The notes: generated by a model from the letters alone, not told the origin. Positions 45,795 to 55,261 are shown, counted from the stretch's first letter. The stretch: DNA of 64,000 bases from JAXMAF01 sp046350555 (GCA_046350555.1 JAXMAF010000007.1:1-64000); one strand, 5' to 3'. Numbers and translations are program-made.

Positions 45795-47072
45795 TTATGA
45801 AGGGGCGTCGAGGCTACTTGGCTTCTGTGACCAGCGGGTGGCTCGGAGGAAGCCGATCTCGTGGCGCGTCGAGTTGCGCTCGAGCAGGTCGGCGAGCACT
45901 TCGCCGATGACCGGGGCGAACTTGAATCCGTGACCGGAGCATGGCGACGCCACGATCACCGGCGCATGCTCGGGGTGCCGGTCGATGGCGAAGTGGCCGT
46001 CGGGGGTGTTCGTGTACAGGCAGACCTTCATCGCCAACAGCGGGCCATCCGCGTCCGGCAGCGTCGAGCGCAGGAAGTCGCGAACGGTCGCCTCGTCGTC
46101 GCCGCGCAGCGAGCGATCGACGCGATCCGCATGCGTCTCGTCGGCTGGCTGGTGCAGGCCGAGCTTGAGGCCAAGCCCGGTCTCGCCGTGACGGGCCATG
46201 GGGAAGCCGTAGTGCAGCCCGCCACCCGGATGCTGCACGGCCCAGCAGGGAAAGGCATGGGGCCGCGGCGCGCGGCGGGGCGAAGCCGGGGACAACCCCG
46301 GCGCCGAACCGGGCATCGAGCCAGCTTGCTCGTTCCCGCCCAGGGACGGCGCGCCCGACGCCTCGGTGAAGAGCTCCGGCCGCTTCGGCCACACCCATGC
46401 GACGACCTGGCGCGTCACGCGCAGCGGCCAGCCGAGCCTCGGCGCCAGCTCGGCCGTCCACGCGCCCGCGGTGATCAGGAGCCTCGACGCGAGGTGGGTT
46501 CCGCGCGGCGTCTCCACGCGCACGCCGGCGCCATCCATCGACCAGCGCAGCACGGGTTCCTGCCCGCGCAGGTCGGCGCCGCAGCGAAGGGCGAGCTCCG
46601 CATGCGCCATGATCGCCGGCTCGCAGAGCAGATAGCCCATGGCGGGCTCGAAGAGCGCGACGTGATCCTCGGGAACGCGGAACTGCGGCCAGCGGCTGGC
46701 CAATTCGGCCCGATCGAGCACCTCGTGCGCCAGCGCATGCGCCTGCGCCGCCGCGAGCGAACCCGCGACGAGCTCGCCGTCGGGTCGCCCGACATAGACG
46801 CCGCCGGTCTCGAAGAGGAGGCGGCGCGAGCTCTCGACCTCGATCTCGCGCCACAGCTCATACGCGCGCCGAAGCAGCGGCACGTAGTCGGGATGCTCGA
46901 AGTAGCAGAGTCGGATCAGCCGCGTGATGCCGTGCGAAGAGCCCATCGACGTGGGAATGTCGAATCGATCGAGCCCCAGCACGCGCAGCCCGCGTCGCGC
47001 CAGGTGCATCGCCGCCGCCGAGCCCGCGGCGCCGAGGCCCACCACGATCACGTCATGGCATCGGTGGTTCAT
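45795..47072 (-). CDS. FAD-dependent oxidase, monomeric sarcosine oxidase/N-methyltryptophan oxidase family
   Basis: 425 residues from the ATG at 47072 (MNHRCHDVIVVGLGAAGSAA). FAD motif VVGLGAAGSAAAMHLARRGL; the family segment SMGSSHGITRLIRLCYFEHP; and the flavin-binding tail SPCSGHGFKFAPVIGEVLAD. The cysteine at about residue 351 in MKVCLYTNTPDGHFAIDRHP aligns with the covalent 8alpha-S-cysteinyl FAD site of MSOX/MTOX. It oxidises N-methyl amino acids to formaldehyde plus the amine, giving H2O2. A ~35-residue Pro/Ala/Gly insert lies near residue 245. Substrate is not predictable. The upstream region holds repeat copies F and B. Confidence 0.88.
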   Translation of the reverse strand: MNHRCHDVIVVGLGAAGSAAAMHLARRGLRVLGLDRFDIPTSMGSSHGITRLIRLCYFEHPDYVPLLRRAYELWREIEVESSRRLLFETGGVYVGRPDGELVAGSLAAAQAHALAHEVLDRAELASRWPQFRVPEDHVALFEPAMGYLLCEPAIMAHAELALRCGADLRGQEPVLRWSMDGAGVRVETPRGTHLASRLLITAGAWTAELAPRLGWPLRVTRQVVAWVWPKRPELFTEASGAPSLGGNEQAGSMPGSAPGLSPASPRRAPRPHAFPCWAVQHPGGGLHYGFPMARHGETGLGLKLGLHQPADETHADRVDRSLRGDDEATVRDFLRSTLPDADGPLLAMKVCLYTNTPDGHFAIDRHPEHAPVIVASPCSGHGFKFAPVIGEVLADLLERNSTRHEIGFLRATRWSQKPSSLDAPS

Positions 47073-47226
47073 GGGTTCCCATCGCGCGTCGGCCGGTCGT
47101 CGCGACCCGAGGGCAGCTCGCGGAGTCGAGCAGATCGTCTCGGGCGGATTGCTGCACATGCCAGAATACCCAGCGTCCGGCGATCCCCGTGGATCGGCGC
47201 CGCGCCGCCGCCTGTCCGGAGATCGC

Positions 47227-47265
47227 GTTGGGTGGGGCGCGAGAGTCAACTGGGACGCGTATCAC
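47227..47265 (+). repeat. Dispersed palindromic element, partial copy F
   Basis: Only the right-end part is present: GTTGGGTGGGGCGCGAGAGT then CAACTGGGACGCG. It lies 40 bases before full copy B in the same orientation, giving a partial tandem arrangement. Confidence 0.7.
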
Positions 47266-47305
47266 CGCCCGATCGCGGTGCCGCGCGGCGCCGTCGTGTA
47301 CGATC

Positions 47306-47412
47306 TCACGCGGATTCCAGCGGACCTTCATGCGTTCGATCCCTTGCCCACAGCGGCGTCTCGATGGGGATTTGGTCGAGTGGGGCGCGAGAATCAAATG
47401 GGCACACATATG
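47306..47412 (+). repeat. Dispersed palindromic element, copy B (full)
   Basis: Left end TCACGCGGATTCCAGCGGAC at 47306, core CCCTTGCCCACAGCGGCGTC, then TGGGGCGCGAGAATCAAATG. It ends about 50 bases upstream of the lipoprotein gene start and contains a final ATATG. Confidence 0.8.
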
Positions 47413-47462
47413 AGCCGGCCTGCCGGTCCCCGAACCAAACCACGCACCACGAGGACAATCGC

Positions 47463-48098
47463 ATGAAGATGACCGCCATCGCACTTCTCCCGACCGCACT
47501 CCTGGCGGCGGCGCTCACTGGCTGCTCCACCCCGAAGGACGCAACGGCGCCTGCCGCTGCGCCGCAGGCCAACGCGGCATCGAGCATGAATCCGCCGCTG
47601 ACGACCACGGAGTCCGCCGAGTTCACCGTGACGGCGACCGTGCAGGCCATCAACCTCGCGACGCGCGAGGTGACCCTCAAGGACACCTCCGGCCACGAGG
47701 TCACCTTTGTCGTGGACAACGCGGTGAGACGGCTGGACGAGGTGAAGGTCGGCGACCAGGTGACGGCCGACTTCTTCGTCTCGGTTGTCGGCGAGCTGCG
47801 TCCTCCGACGCCGGAGGAGGCGGCGAATCCGCTCATGGCGGTCGCTGTCGCGGGGCGGGCGGCCCAAGGCACGGATCCGGGGGCGGCTGCGGCGCGCGGG
47901 GTCAGGGTGGTCACCACGGTCCAGGCCGTGGACTTGCCGAACATGACCGTCACGCTCCAGGGCCCGATGGGGGATCACGCGACCATCCGCGCCAAGAGTC
48001 TCGAGAACCTGAAGAAGCTGCACGTGGGCGACACGATCGTGGTCACCTACACCGAGGCGATGGCGGTGTCGTTGGAGAAGGTGGCGCCGCGGATGTAG
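47463..48098 (+). CDS. Small repeat-domain lipoprotein, hypothetical
   Basis: 211 residues, with GAGGA about 8 bases before the ATG. The lipobox is LTGC (MKMTAIALLPTALLAAALTG then CSTPKD). Two similar beta modules follow: TVTATVQAINLATREVTLKD (about 57-76), with HEVTFVVDNAVRRLDEVKVG, and VVTTVQAVDLPNMTVTLQGP (about 150-169) with HATIRAKSLENLKKLHVGD. Each has the pattern strand-strand-KVGD/HVGD, as in small OB or DUF5666-like periplasmic proteins. Function unknown. Repeat copy C follows directly. Confidence 0.7.
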   Translation: MKMTAIALLPTALLAAALTGCSTPKDATAPAAAPQANAASSMNPPLTTTESAEFTVTATVQAINLATREVTLKDTSGHEVTFVVDNAVRRLDEVKVGDQVTADFFVSVVGELRPPTPEEAANPLMAVAVAGRAAQGTDPGAAAARGVRVVTTVQAVDLPNMTVTLQGPMGDHATIRAKSLENLKKLHVGDTIVVTYTEAMAVSLEKVAPRM

Positions 48099-48114
48099 TC
48101 ATTCATACGACTTG

Positions 48115-48219
48115 TCATACGGATGACAGGAGACCTGCATGCGTTCGACCCCTTGCCCACAGCGGCGTCTCAAGGCAGCGTTGATGGGTGAGGTGCGGGA
48201 ATCAACTGGGGCGCGCATG
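48115..48219 (+). repeat. Dispersed palindromic element, copy C (full), containing a gene start
   Basis: Left end CATACGGATGACAGGAGACC, core CCCTTGCCCACAGCGGCGTC, right end GGGAATCAACTGGGGCGCGC. The right end flows into the ATG (48217) of the DUF900 hydrolase, so the element supplies the start codon and the region where its ribosome site would be. Confidence 0.8.
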
Positions 48220-49590
48220 GCGCGGCGACCGCTGCGCGCGAAGTCGATCCCGTTTGGTCGAGCGCGCGGCAGCGCGGCGTGCGCGTTCGCCCTTGTGTGG
48301 GTTCTCGCGGGGTGCGCCGACCGGCAGCTCATGCCGACGCCAAACCTCTACGTCGACGCCGCGGAGAATCCGTTCGCCAACGTTCCCGACGCCTTGAGGA
48401 CCAACACGGTGGATGTGCTCTATGCCACCGATCGGGAACCGCTGCCGACCAAGGACGGCATGCTCGCCTACGGCAGCAAGCGCTCGAAGTCGTTGTGCTT
48501 CGGATCCTCCGTGGTCGAGATCGGCCGGGACGTTTCGTGGGACGCCCTCGTCGAGGACAGCACCTCGCATCACCGGGCCAACTCGCTGCCGCTTCGCGTC
48601 ACCGAGATGAACCCGCTCGGTTGCTTTCCGGCAACACCCGTATCGGTGGTGCGGGACGAGACCGGCCTGCACGTCGAGCCCGGCGCCCAGGCGGAGCAGG
48701 ACGCCGCCGTCGCCACGCTGCACGCCGAGCTCGCCCGCCGCCTTGCCGTCACGCCGCGCAAGGATGTCGTGCTCTTCGTCCACGGCTACAACAACACCCT
48801 GGAGGACGGCGTCTTCCGCATTGCGGAGCTCTCGCACTTCCTCGGCCGCGAGTTCGTGCCGATCCTCTACTCATGGCCGGCCGGCGCAGGCGGAGGCTTG
48901 CTCCGCGGCTACACGCGCGACACCGAATCCGCCGACTTTACGGTCTTTCACCTGAAGGAATTCCTGCGCGCCATTGCGTCGTGCCCCCAGGTCGAGCGCA
49001 TCAACATCGTCGCCCACAGCCGGGGAAACGCGGTCATCATCGCCGCCATCCGCGAACTCTTCGTCGAGTCGCGCGGAGCACATGCCGACTTCAGGCGGCA
49101 ATACAAGATCCACAACGCCGTGTTGGCCGCCGCCGACGTCGACGTGGATGTGATGGAGCAGCGGGTGATGGCCGAGCGGATGGGGGCCGGCGTCGATCGC
49201 ATCACCGTCTACATCTCCGACACCGACAAGGCGCTCGGCATCTCCGGATGGCTGTTTGGAAGCATCGAACGGGTCGGCCGCCTTCGGTCAAACGACGTCG
49301 AGGAGATGAGGAACAAGCTCCCGAACCTGCGCGGGATCGCGTTCGTCGACGCACGGGTCAACACGGGCTTCATCGGTCACGGCTACTTCCAGGACGATCC
49401 GGCCGTGAGCTCGGACCTCGTCCTCGTGCTTCGCTACGACCGCGATCCAGGAGAGGCCAACGGGAGGCCCCTGAAGCAGATTGCGCCCAACTTCTGGCAG
49501 ATCGACGAGAGCTATCCAAACAGTCGGGTTCCGCGACCGGACGAGGATCTCGTGGGCGTCGCGGTCGACTCTCACGCGGATTCCAATTGA
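48217..49590 (+). CDS. DUF900 alpha/beta-hydrolase lipoprotein (second copy)
   Basis: 457 residues from the ATG at 48217; an in-frame ATG further upstream would translate repeat copy C. A lipoprotein signal ends in WVLAGC. Hydrolase motifs: VVLFVHGYNNTLEDGVFRIA, ILYSWPAGAGGGLLRGYTRD, the nucleophile Ser268 in NIVAHSRGNAVIIAAIRELF, and VLAAADVDVDVMEQRVMAER. It is a clear paralogue of the 7.0-8.4 kb gene by layout and motifs. Its last codons (VDSHADSN*) and stop lie in repeat fragment D. Both gene ends are therefore formed by the dispersed element. Confidence 0.83.
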   Translation: MARRPLRAKSIPFGRARGSAACAFALVWVLAGCADRQLMPTPNLYVDAAENPFANVPDALRTNTVDVLYATDREPLPTKDGMLAYGSKRSKSLCFGSSVVEIGRDVSWDALVEDSTSHHRANSLPLRVTEMNPLGCFPATPVSVVRDETGLHVEPGAQAEQDAAVATLHAELARRLAVTPRKDVVLFVHGYNNTLEDGVFRIAELSHFLGREFVPILYSWPAGAGGGLLRGYTRDTESADFTVFHLKEFLRAIASCPQVERINIVAHSRGNAVIIAAIRELFVESRGAHADFRRQYKIHNAVLAAADVDVDVMEQRVMAERMGAGVDRITVYISDTDKALGISGWLFGSIERVGRLRSNDVEEMRNKLPNLRGIAFVDARVNTGFIGHGYFQDDPAVSSDLVLVLRYDRDPGEANGRPLKQIAPNFWQIDESYPNSRVPRPDEDLVGVAVDSHADSN

Positions 49591-49625
49591 CCTCCGTGCG
49601 TTCAACCTTTCGCACGACAGCGCCC
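49572..49625 (+). repeat. Dispersed palindromic element, degraded copy D at a gene end
   Basis: TCACGCGGATTCCAATTGAC then CTCCGTGCGTTCAACC matches the left half of the family. The core is decayed (TTTCGCACGACAGCG). The TGA stop of the DUF900 gene lies in it. Confidence 0.65.
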
Positions 49626-49717
49626 CTCCCCTCCCGCCGATCGCCAACCGTGACCACCACCTCGCGTTGCCGTTGACTTCGTTGGATACCCGTTCGCCGA
49701 TCGGCATGGAGCCTCCG

Positions 49718-52153
49718 ATGAGGAACCCGCACTCCCGTCCAGCAGCCCTGCGCGCCCGCCTCGCGATCGTCGTCGGCAGCGCGATCGCGTGTGGCCTCGC
49801 GATCACCGGTGGCGCCCCGCTCCATGGCTCGGCCCTCGCCATGGCTTCGCCACACGCAGACGACGCTCGAGGCGATGGCGCGGCATGGCCCGTGCCGTTG
49901 CGGCTCGGCTTCGAGGACGAGCCGATCGGCGACGGGCGCCACACCTGGTTCGTTCCCACCGATGGCTGGGCGGCGGAGCTCGTCGAGGGCGCAGCGCCCT
50001 CCGGCGCGAAGTTCCTGAAGCTCCATGTGCCCACGGCGTCGACGGCGCCCATGGGCAACGTCATGACACGCTTCGATGCGACCCCATACCGCGGGTTGCG
50101 CGTGGCGCTCCGCTCGAAGATGCGCGTCGAGGGTCGAGGCCGCGGGCAGATGTGGCTGCGCGTCGACCGGCCGAACGGCCAGATGGGCGGCTTCGACAAC
50201 ATGGGTGATCGGCCGATCATCGGCACCATCGCGGACGCGAACGCGGGCGGCGTCGCAGCGCAGTGGCAGTCCGCGGCGATCGAGCTCGATGTCGACGACG
50301 ATGCCACATGGCTCAACGTCGGCTGGATGTCCCTCGGCGGCAGCGCCGCGGTGCTGGTCGACGATGCCGAGCTGGTCGTGATCGGCGAGAGCTTCCCGCA
50401 CCAGGCGCCATCGCCGCCCAGGGCGCTGGATTCCCGCGGACTCGAGAACCTGCGCGCCGCGACGAAGCTCCTCGGGTATGTCCGCTTCTTCCACCCCAGC
50501 GACCAGGCGGTCGCCGTGAAGGACTGGAACCGCTTCGCGGTGTCGCTCGTCGAGCAGGCCGAGCCGGCGCCCGATGCCGCCGACCTGGCACGGCGACTGG
50601 CGGAGGCGTTTGCGCCGCTCGCACCCGCGGTCCAGGTGTGGGCCGGCGGCGCGAACGACGCGCCCCCACTGCCCGCGCCGCCCGACGCAGCGCGAGAGAT
50701 CGTCTCGTGGCGCCATCTCGGCATCGGTGGCCTCCCCGGCGCGATCCCCGGAAACGCCTACAAGAGCACCATCGAGCACACCGCCCTGACGGCGCCGATC
50801 GACACCGCGCTCTTCGACGGGTCGTTCGTCGTGAAGCCCCTTGGCGGCGGCGTGAGCTGCCGCATCCCCATCCGCCTCTTCGCCGACGAACGAGGCACGC
50901 TGCCACATCGGTCGCCCCAGGGTGCCGCGCCCGATGCGGCGCCCGGCCCGGCGCCGATCCTCACGTCGCTGAACCGCTCGACGCGCCTCGCGGACGTGGC
51001 GATTGCGTGGACCATCCTCCAGCACTTCTATCCGTACTTCGACGTTGTCGGGACGGACTGGGACGCGGCGCTCTCGACGGCGCTGACGCACGCCGCGGAA
51101 GACGCCGACGAGTCTGCCTTCGGTCGCACGCTGTCGGTGCTCGTTGCGCAGCTTCGCGACGGCCACGGGAGCGTCCGTGGCCTGGGCGGCCCGCGATCGG
51201 CGCCGCTTCCGCTGCAATTCGTGTGGGCCGGCGCGGACCTCGTGGTGATCGGGCGCTCGCTCGACGGTCCCGCGGAGATCGCCATCGGCGACGCGCTGGT
51301 CGCGGTCGACGACCAATCGCTCGCCTCGTGCCTGGCCGAGCTCTCGACGCGCGTGAGCGCCGCCACCGATGGCTGGCGGCGCTACAAGCTGGCGGGCATG
51401 TTGGCCTACGAGCTCCCGGCGGGCGATCCGGCCTCGCTGCGCCTTCGGCGACCCGATGGCACCGAGTACACCGTGCAGGTGGCGCGCCGCGTCGTCCACG
51501 AGGTGGTCGACGCCATGGCCAAGCGTCCGCCGAACGGAGCCGAGGTCGCGCCGGGAATCGTCTACTTCGACCTCAACGGGACCGACGGGCCGGCGCTGGT
51601 CGAGGCGATGCCGAAGCTCGAATCGGCGCGAGGCATGGTCTTCGACATGCGCGGGTATCCGAGCCAGGCGGCGTACGCGCTCATCGGCCATCTGATCGAC
51701 GAGACGGCGACCAGCGCCCGCTGGAACATCGCCTTGACGACGCGTCCGGATCGCGAGGGCGTCACGTGGGTGGAGTCGGGGCGCTGGATCATGCCGCCCG
51801 AGGCGCCGCGCCTGCGGCAACCGATCGCGTTCCTCACCGATGGTCGGGCGATCTCCTATGCGGAATCGATCATGGGCATCGTCGAGGCGTACCGGCTTGG
51901 CGAGATCGTCGGGTCGACGACGGCCGGAACGAATGGCAACGTGAATCCCTTCGACCTCGCCGGCGGCTATCGCGTCTGGTGGACCGGGATGAAGGTCCTC
52001 AAGCACGACGGCACGCAGCATCACGGCGTCGGCATTGCGCCCACGGTGCCCGTCGAGCCGACGGCGCGGGGAATCGCCGATGGACGCGACGAGGTGCTGG
52101 AACGGGGCATCGAGGTGGTGCGCGCGAAGATCGCCGCGGCGGGCGGCCTCTAG
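49718..52153 (+). CDS. S41 family (C-terminal processing-type) peptidase, exported
   Basis: 811 residues from the ATG at 49718, chosen because GGAG is 6 bases upstream; ATG 49706 would add MEPP. The signal segment is ARLAIVVGSAIACGLAIT. An N-terminal carbohydrate-binding-like beta domain (about 55-225: FVPTDGWAAELVEGAAPSGA...) precedes a peptidase-associated helical region (TKLLGYVRFFHPSDQAVAVK) and the S41 core: TDWDAALSTALTH, LRDGHGSVRG, then FDMRGYPSQAAYALIG and LTDGRAISYAESIMGIVEAY with catalytic Ser713. The Lys of the dyad is not firmly placed. Likely periplasmic protein turnover; substrate unknown. Confidence 0.88.
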   Translation: MRNPHSRPAALRARLAIVVGSAIACGLAITGGAPLHGSALAMASPHADDARGDGAAWPVPLRLGFEDEPIGDGRHTWFVPTDGWAAELVEGAAPSGAKFLKLHVPTASTAPMGNVMTRFDATPYRGLRVALRSKMRVEGRGRGQMWLRVDRPNGQMGGFDNMGDRPIIGTIADANAGGVAAQWQSAAIELDVDDDATWLNVGWMSLGGSAAVLVDDAELVVIGESFPHQAPSPPRALDSRGLENLRAATKLLGYVRFFHPSDQAVAVKDWNRFAVSLVEQAEPAPDAADLARRLAEAFAPLAPAVQVWAGGANDAPPLPAPPDAAREIVSWRHLGIGGLPGAIPGNAYKSTIEHTALTAPIDTALFDGSFVVKPLGGGVSCRIPIRLFADERGTLPHRSPQGAAPDAAPGPAPILTSLNRSTRLADVAIAWTILQHFYPYFDVVGTDWDAALSTALTHAAEDADESAFGRTLSVLVAQLRDGHGSVRGLGGPRSAPLPLQFVWAGADLVVIGRSLDGPAEIAIGDALVAVDDQSLASCLAELSTRVSAATDGWRRYKLAGMLAYELPAGDPASLRLRRPDGTEYTVQVARRVVHEVVDAMAKRPPNGAEVAPGIVYFDLNGTDGPALVEAMPKLESARGMVFDMRGYPSQAAYALIGHLIDETATSARWNIALTTRPDREGVTWVESGRWIMPPEAPRLRQPIAFLTDGRAISYAESIMGIVEAYRLGEIVGSTTAGTNGNVNPFDLAGGYRVWWTGMKVLKHDGTQHHGVGIAPTVPVEPTARGIADGRDEVLERGIEVVRAKIAAAGGL

Positions 52154-52256
52154 TGTCCCGAGTCAGAGATTCGCGTCATATGTCCGGCCCTGATTTCGCC
52201 TGGCGGCGTCCCGGGCCGCGGCGCCCGCAATCGCCCGCGGTCCACCGGAGTCCCCA

Positions 52257-53390
52257 TCAGTCGAAGATCAGGAAGTCGCTCAGCCACTTCGGCACGAGCG
52301 GCGGCTTCACGTCGAGCACGAAGTCCGCCACGATGATCTCTTCGCCGCGCTTGAACTGGCCCCACACCTTGTACCGTCCGGGACGCGGGAAGACGGTGTG
52401 GAACGCGACGTCGGGACCGCCACGCTCGTCCGGAAGCGGCGCCGCGGTCAACTGCTCGGGATGGCTGTGCAGGTACGTCTGCGTGTCCTCGCTGATGATC
52501 ACGCAGTGTCCCATCGCGCCGATGTACGGCTCGAGGTCCAGGACGGGTCGGCCGTCGAGTTCCAGCCGGAATGCGATGTGGCAATCGCGCCCGCTGACGA
52601 GCTCGCGCGGCTGCGTGAAGAGCTCGACGTGGTACTTGCCGATCTCGCGCGAAGGCGCCACCTCGGGCACGAGCGTCACGGATGCGCTCGCCACGCCGGC
52701 GGCCGCGCCGACCACGACCGGCAGGCGGAAGACCTGGGAGCGGTCGCCGCGCGGCGCGATGTCGGCGAAGAGGAGGTACGTGCCCGCCCTGGGAAACGCG
52801 TAGTCGATCGTCAACGACCCGTCGTCCTGCGGCAGGGGATGGATGTGATCGAAGAAGACGAGATCGTCGCCGACGATGATCAGGTGCAGCGGATGCTCGT
52901 GGACGATCTGGAGGTCCCGGATCGTCTCCCCCGTCGCCGCTCGCTTCGGCACGAAGCGGAGCTGGACCACCTGCCCGGGATCGATCGGCGTCGCCGACGG
53001 CACGAGATCCATCGCGTACGCGTCGTCGTGCAGCGTGGTGCGGATCCCGCCGAGGATCGGCACGAGCGACATGCCGCAGAGCGGGCAGTCCGCCGGCTCG
53101 TTGGCGCGCGCGCCTTCGTGCATCGGACAGTGGAACTTCGCGACCTCGTTGGGCGGGATGCCCGTGACCGCAGGCACGACCCACGGGTCGAACGATCCCC
53201 TGCGCATGCGGCCGTCCAGCGGCAGGTCGACCTGGGCATCGAAATAGAGCGCCCGCTTCAGGAACTGGGCGTCGCCACTGAAGTGCGAGGCGCCGCCATC
53301 CGATCCGTCGACCGCGGTCAACGGCACGTTGGTTCGTCGATAGCCCACGGAGATGATCGCGTCGAGGCGTTCCGCGGGCACGCGCGCGGC
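52257..53390 (-). CDS. Heavy-metal-binding domain protein, C-terminal part of a frameshifted membrane gene
   Basis: In-frame continuation, with one frame change, of the DUF2231-like gene at 53318-54673. It starts at about VPAERLDAIISVGYRRTNVP. It contains the heavy-metal-binding motif KFHCPMHEGARANEPADCPL then CGMSLVPI, the YHCPMHP...CPICGM form found on copper/cation efflux proteins. A beta-rich domain follows with HPLHLIIVGDDLVFFDHIHP, IDYAFPRAGTYLLFADIAP and TYLHSHPEQLTAAP, whose many His residues suggest metal or redox sensing. It ends WLSDFLIFD*. Together the two parts would form one protein of about 800 residues. Confidence 0.7.
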   Translation of the reverse strand, partial: AARVPAERLDAIISVGYRRTNVPLTAVDGSDGGASHFSGDAQFLKRALYFDAQVDLPLDGRMRRGSFDPWVVPAVTGIPPNEVAKFHCPMHEGARANEPADCPLCGMSLVPILGGIRTTLHDDAYAMDLVPSATPIDPGQVVQLRFVPKRAATGETIRDLQIVHEHPLHLIIVGDDLVFFDHIHPLPQDDGSLTIDYAFPRAGTYLLFADIAPRGDRSQVFRLPVVVGAAAGVASASVTLVPEVAPSREIGKYHVELFTQPRELVSGRDCHIAFRLELDGRPVLDLEPYIGAMGHCVIISEDTQTYLHSHPEQLTAAPLPDERGGPDVAFHTVFPRPGRYKVWGQFKRGEEIIVADFVLDVKPPLVPKWLSDFLIFD

Positions 53391-54673
53391 GTGTCCTCGA
53401 AGCGATCCAGCACGAACAGGTTCATCCGGCCGGCCTCGGTGTCGAAGGTGAGCTCCGCGCGCACGTCGCCGTATGGGGCGACGGTTCCGCCGTTCGGACC
53501 CCAGCGGTTGTAGTGCCCGTGGCCGATGAACCACGGCAGGCCCTCGGTGTACGTGATGAGCAGGAAGGCCTGGACGGCGAGCAGCACCGGGAACGCAAGG
53601 GCGCGAACGCGCGCCCTGCGAAGGGCGCGGTGCGACTCCGCCGCCGGCGCGGACTCGGCGCGCGCGGCGGCGGCATCGTCCGCCAGCTTGACCCCGCCGA
53701 TCAGCAGGGCCACGACGCCCATCGCCACGTGGTTCACGTAGACGCCCGCGGCCACGTTCGCGTACGGCGCGACGGTATGGACATGCGTGAACAGGAGACC
53801 GCCACCGATCAGCGCGATCACCGCGATGAGCCGGTTCTGGAGCCGCGCCGTCGCGACGCCGGCCTCGGCGACCGGCGCCGGCTGCCTGGGCGGGCGCCAG
53901 AGCGCGCGCAGCCCGAACGCGACGAGCAGGATCGAGATGAGCTTGTGGGCCTGCACCTCGCGGTCGTACCACTGCCGCGGGTCGCCGAGCGCGTACAGGT
54001 CGAGATCGGCGGTGAAGAAGAGCAGGAAACCGCCGATGACGAAGAGCGCCGGCGGGACCCGCCGCACCTTCGCCGCATGCCGCGGCCAGATCTCGCGCAC
54101 GAGGATGGCCAGCGCGAGCACCAGCACGAACCAGCCCGCGGCATGGTGCATGAGGTCCGAGTACTCGAGGTTGCGATCCGTCTGCCGCTGGGCCAGCGTG
54201 TTCAGGTCGTGCAACGAGAGCACGCTCAGCGCGCGGGCGCCGTCGACCGATGCGCCATAGTCGGTGACGAGCTTGCCGCCCAGGTACCCGGTCACGGCCA
54301 AGAGCCCGTAGAGCGCGAATCCGCACAGGAGATAGAGGAGGCCCGTCGCGCTCCGGCCTTCGCCGATGAAGAGCCGCCACGCGCACAGCGCGATGAACCC
54401 CCACGCGGCGGCGGTGGCCGCGAGCTCGTGCCACTTGATCTCGTGATGCGGCACGCCGCTGCGCCCCGCCCAGATCTCGGCGCAGATGCCGCACAGGAAC
54501 GCCGCCAGGAGCGCCACCGTCCCGGCGACGGTCAGGAATCTCCCCGCCCACGACGCGGAACGGTTCCCCCGCAGCCATCCGAACGCATCCAAGCCGAGCC
54601 CCGCCAGCAGCAGCACAATCGGGAACGGAACCAACCTTGGATGCAGGTCGGCGAAGAGTCGGGAGAGTTCCAA
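53318..54673 (-). CDS. DUF2231-like multi-pass membrane protein (N-terminal part, frameshifted at its end)
   Basis: TTG start at 54673 preceded by GGAG 7 bases upstream (LELSRLFADLHPRLVPFPIV), the usual opening of DUF2231-type proteins; a GTG at 54700 is the longer alternative. It has about 9-10 membrane segments (FPIVLLLAGLGLDAFGWL, GFIALCAWRLFIG, HAAGWFVLVLALAILV, LISILLVAFGLRALW, NHVAMGVVALLIGG). A periplasmic loop holds YNRWGPNGGTVAPYGDVRAE. The frame leaves the true one at about 53376-53392, in a CGCGCG run, where NLFVLDRFEDT should continue into VPAERLDAIIS. It likely senses or handles redox or metal at the membrane. Confidence 0.7.
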   Translation of the reverse strand: MELSRLFADLHPRLVPFPIVLLLAGLGLDAFGWLRGNRSASWAGRFLTVAGTVALLAAFLCGICAEIWAGRSGVPHHEIKWHELAATAAAWGFIALCAWRLFIGEGRSATGLLYLLCGFALYGLLAVTGYLGGKLVTDYGASVDGARALSVLSLHDLNTLAQRQTDRNLEYSDLMHHAAGWFVLVLALAILVREIWPRHAAKVRRVPPALFVIGGFLLFFTADLDLYALGDPRQWYDREVQAHKLISILLVAFGLRALWRPPRQPAPVAEAGVATARLQNRLIAVIALIGGGLLFTHVHTVAPYANVAAGVYVNHVAMGVVALLIGGVKLADDAAAARAESAPAAESHRALRRARVRALAFPVLLAVQAFLLITYTEGLPWFIGHGHYNRWGPNGGTVAPYGDVRAELTFDTEAGRMNLFVLDRFEDTPRACPRNASTRSSPWAIDEPTCR

Positions 54674-54738
54674 GGCGGGGCTCCAGGGGATGCGACGCAC
54701 GATACGCGGCGCTTCGCACCCCCCGCGGCGCTCGCCGT

Positions 54739-55197
54739 TCAGGCCGGGGAAGCAGGGCGCGGCATGGAAGGCGGGCCGGGGTGGGTTCCCGGAACCGCGC
54801 CGGATCCCGTCGCCTCGTCCACGCCCGTCTTCTCGCTCGGCGGCGCGAAGAGGTCGAGCAGCACCGACGTCTCGATCGCCTCCGCCGAGTGTGGCACGTT
54901 CGGGGGCAGGTGCAGCACTTCGCCCGCGACGAGCTCGAGCGTGCGGCGCTCAGGCGAACCCTCGGCGCCGATTCCGAAGCGCATGCGGCCGCTCAGCACC
55001 ACCGCGAACTGCTCGTTGGGATGATGGTGCGTCGCGATCGCGAACCCGCGCTCGAGCACCACGCGCGAGATCATCATCTGGGAGCCGATGACGCGCTGCC
55101 GCTCGATGCGAGCCATCGGACGGTCGATGGGGAGATCGGCCCAGCGATGCATCGCGGCGGGCAAGCCGACCGGGCGCTCGGGAATCGGGGTGGCCAT
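54739..55197 (-). CDS. Cupin domain protein
   Basis: 152 residues, ATG at 55197 (MATPIPERPVGLPAAMHRWA). A single-domain cupin with metal motif FAIATHHHPNEQFAVVLSGR, then GEVLHLPPNVPHSAEAIETS. HHHPNEQ and PPNVPHS are the two cupin boxes. The C-terminus is Pro/Gly/Thr-rich. This kind often acts as a metal-dependent dioxygenase or a binding protein; no substrate can be read. Confidence 0.85.
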   Translation of the reverse strand: MATPIPERPVGLPAAMHRWADLPIDRPMARIERQRVIGSQMMISRVVLERGFAIATHHHPNEQFAVVLSGRMRFGIGAEGSPERRTLELVAGEVLHLPPNVPHSAEAIETSVLLDLFAPPSEKTGVDEATGSGAVPGTHPGPPSMPRPASPA

Positions 55198-55261
55198 GCG
55201 ACGACTGTACAACCGGCGCGAGCGGCGGCCCCACCCCGATTCCAAGAAGCCGACGCACGCT

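Noticed and set aside
52145..52185. Possible extra copy of the dispersed repeat after the S41 gene
   Set aside because: GAGTCAGAGATTCGCGTCAT shares only a few bases with the right end and lacks core and left end.
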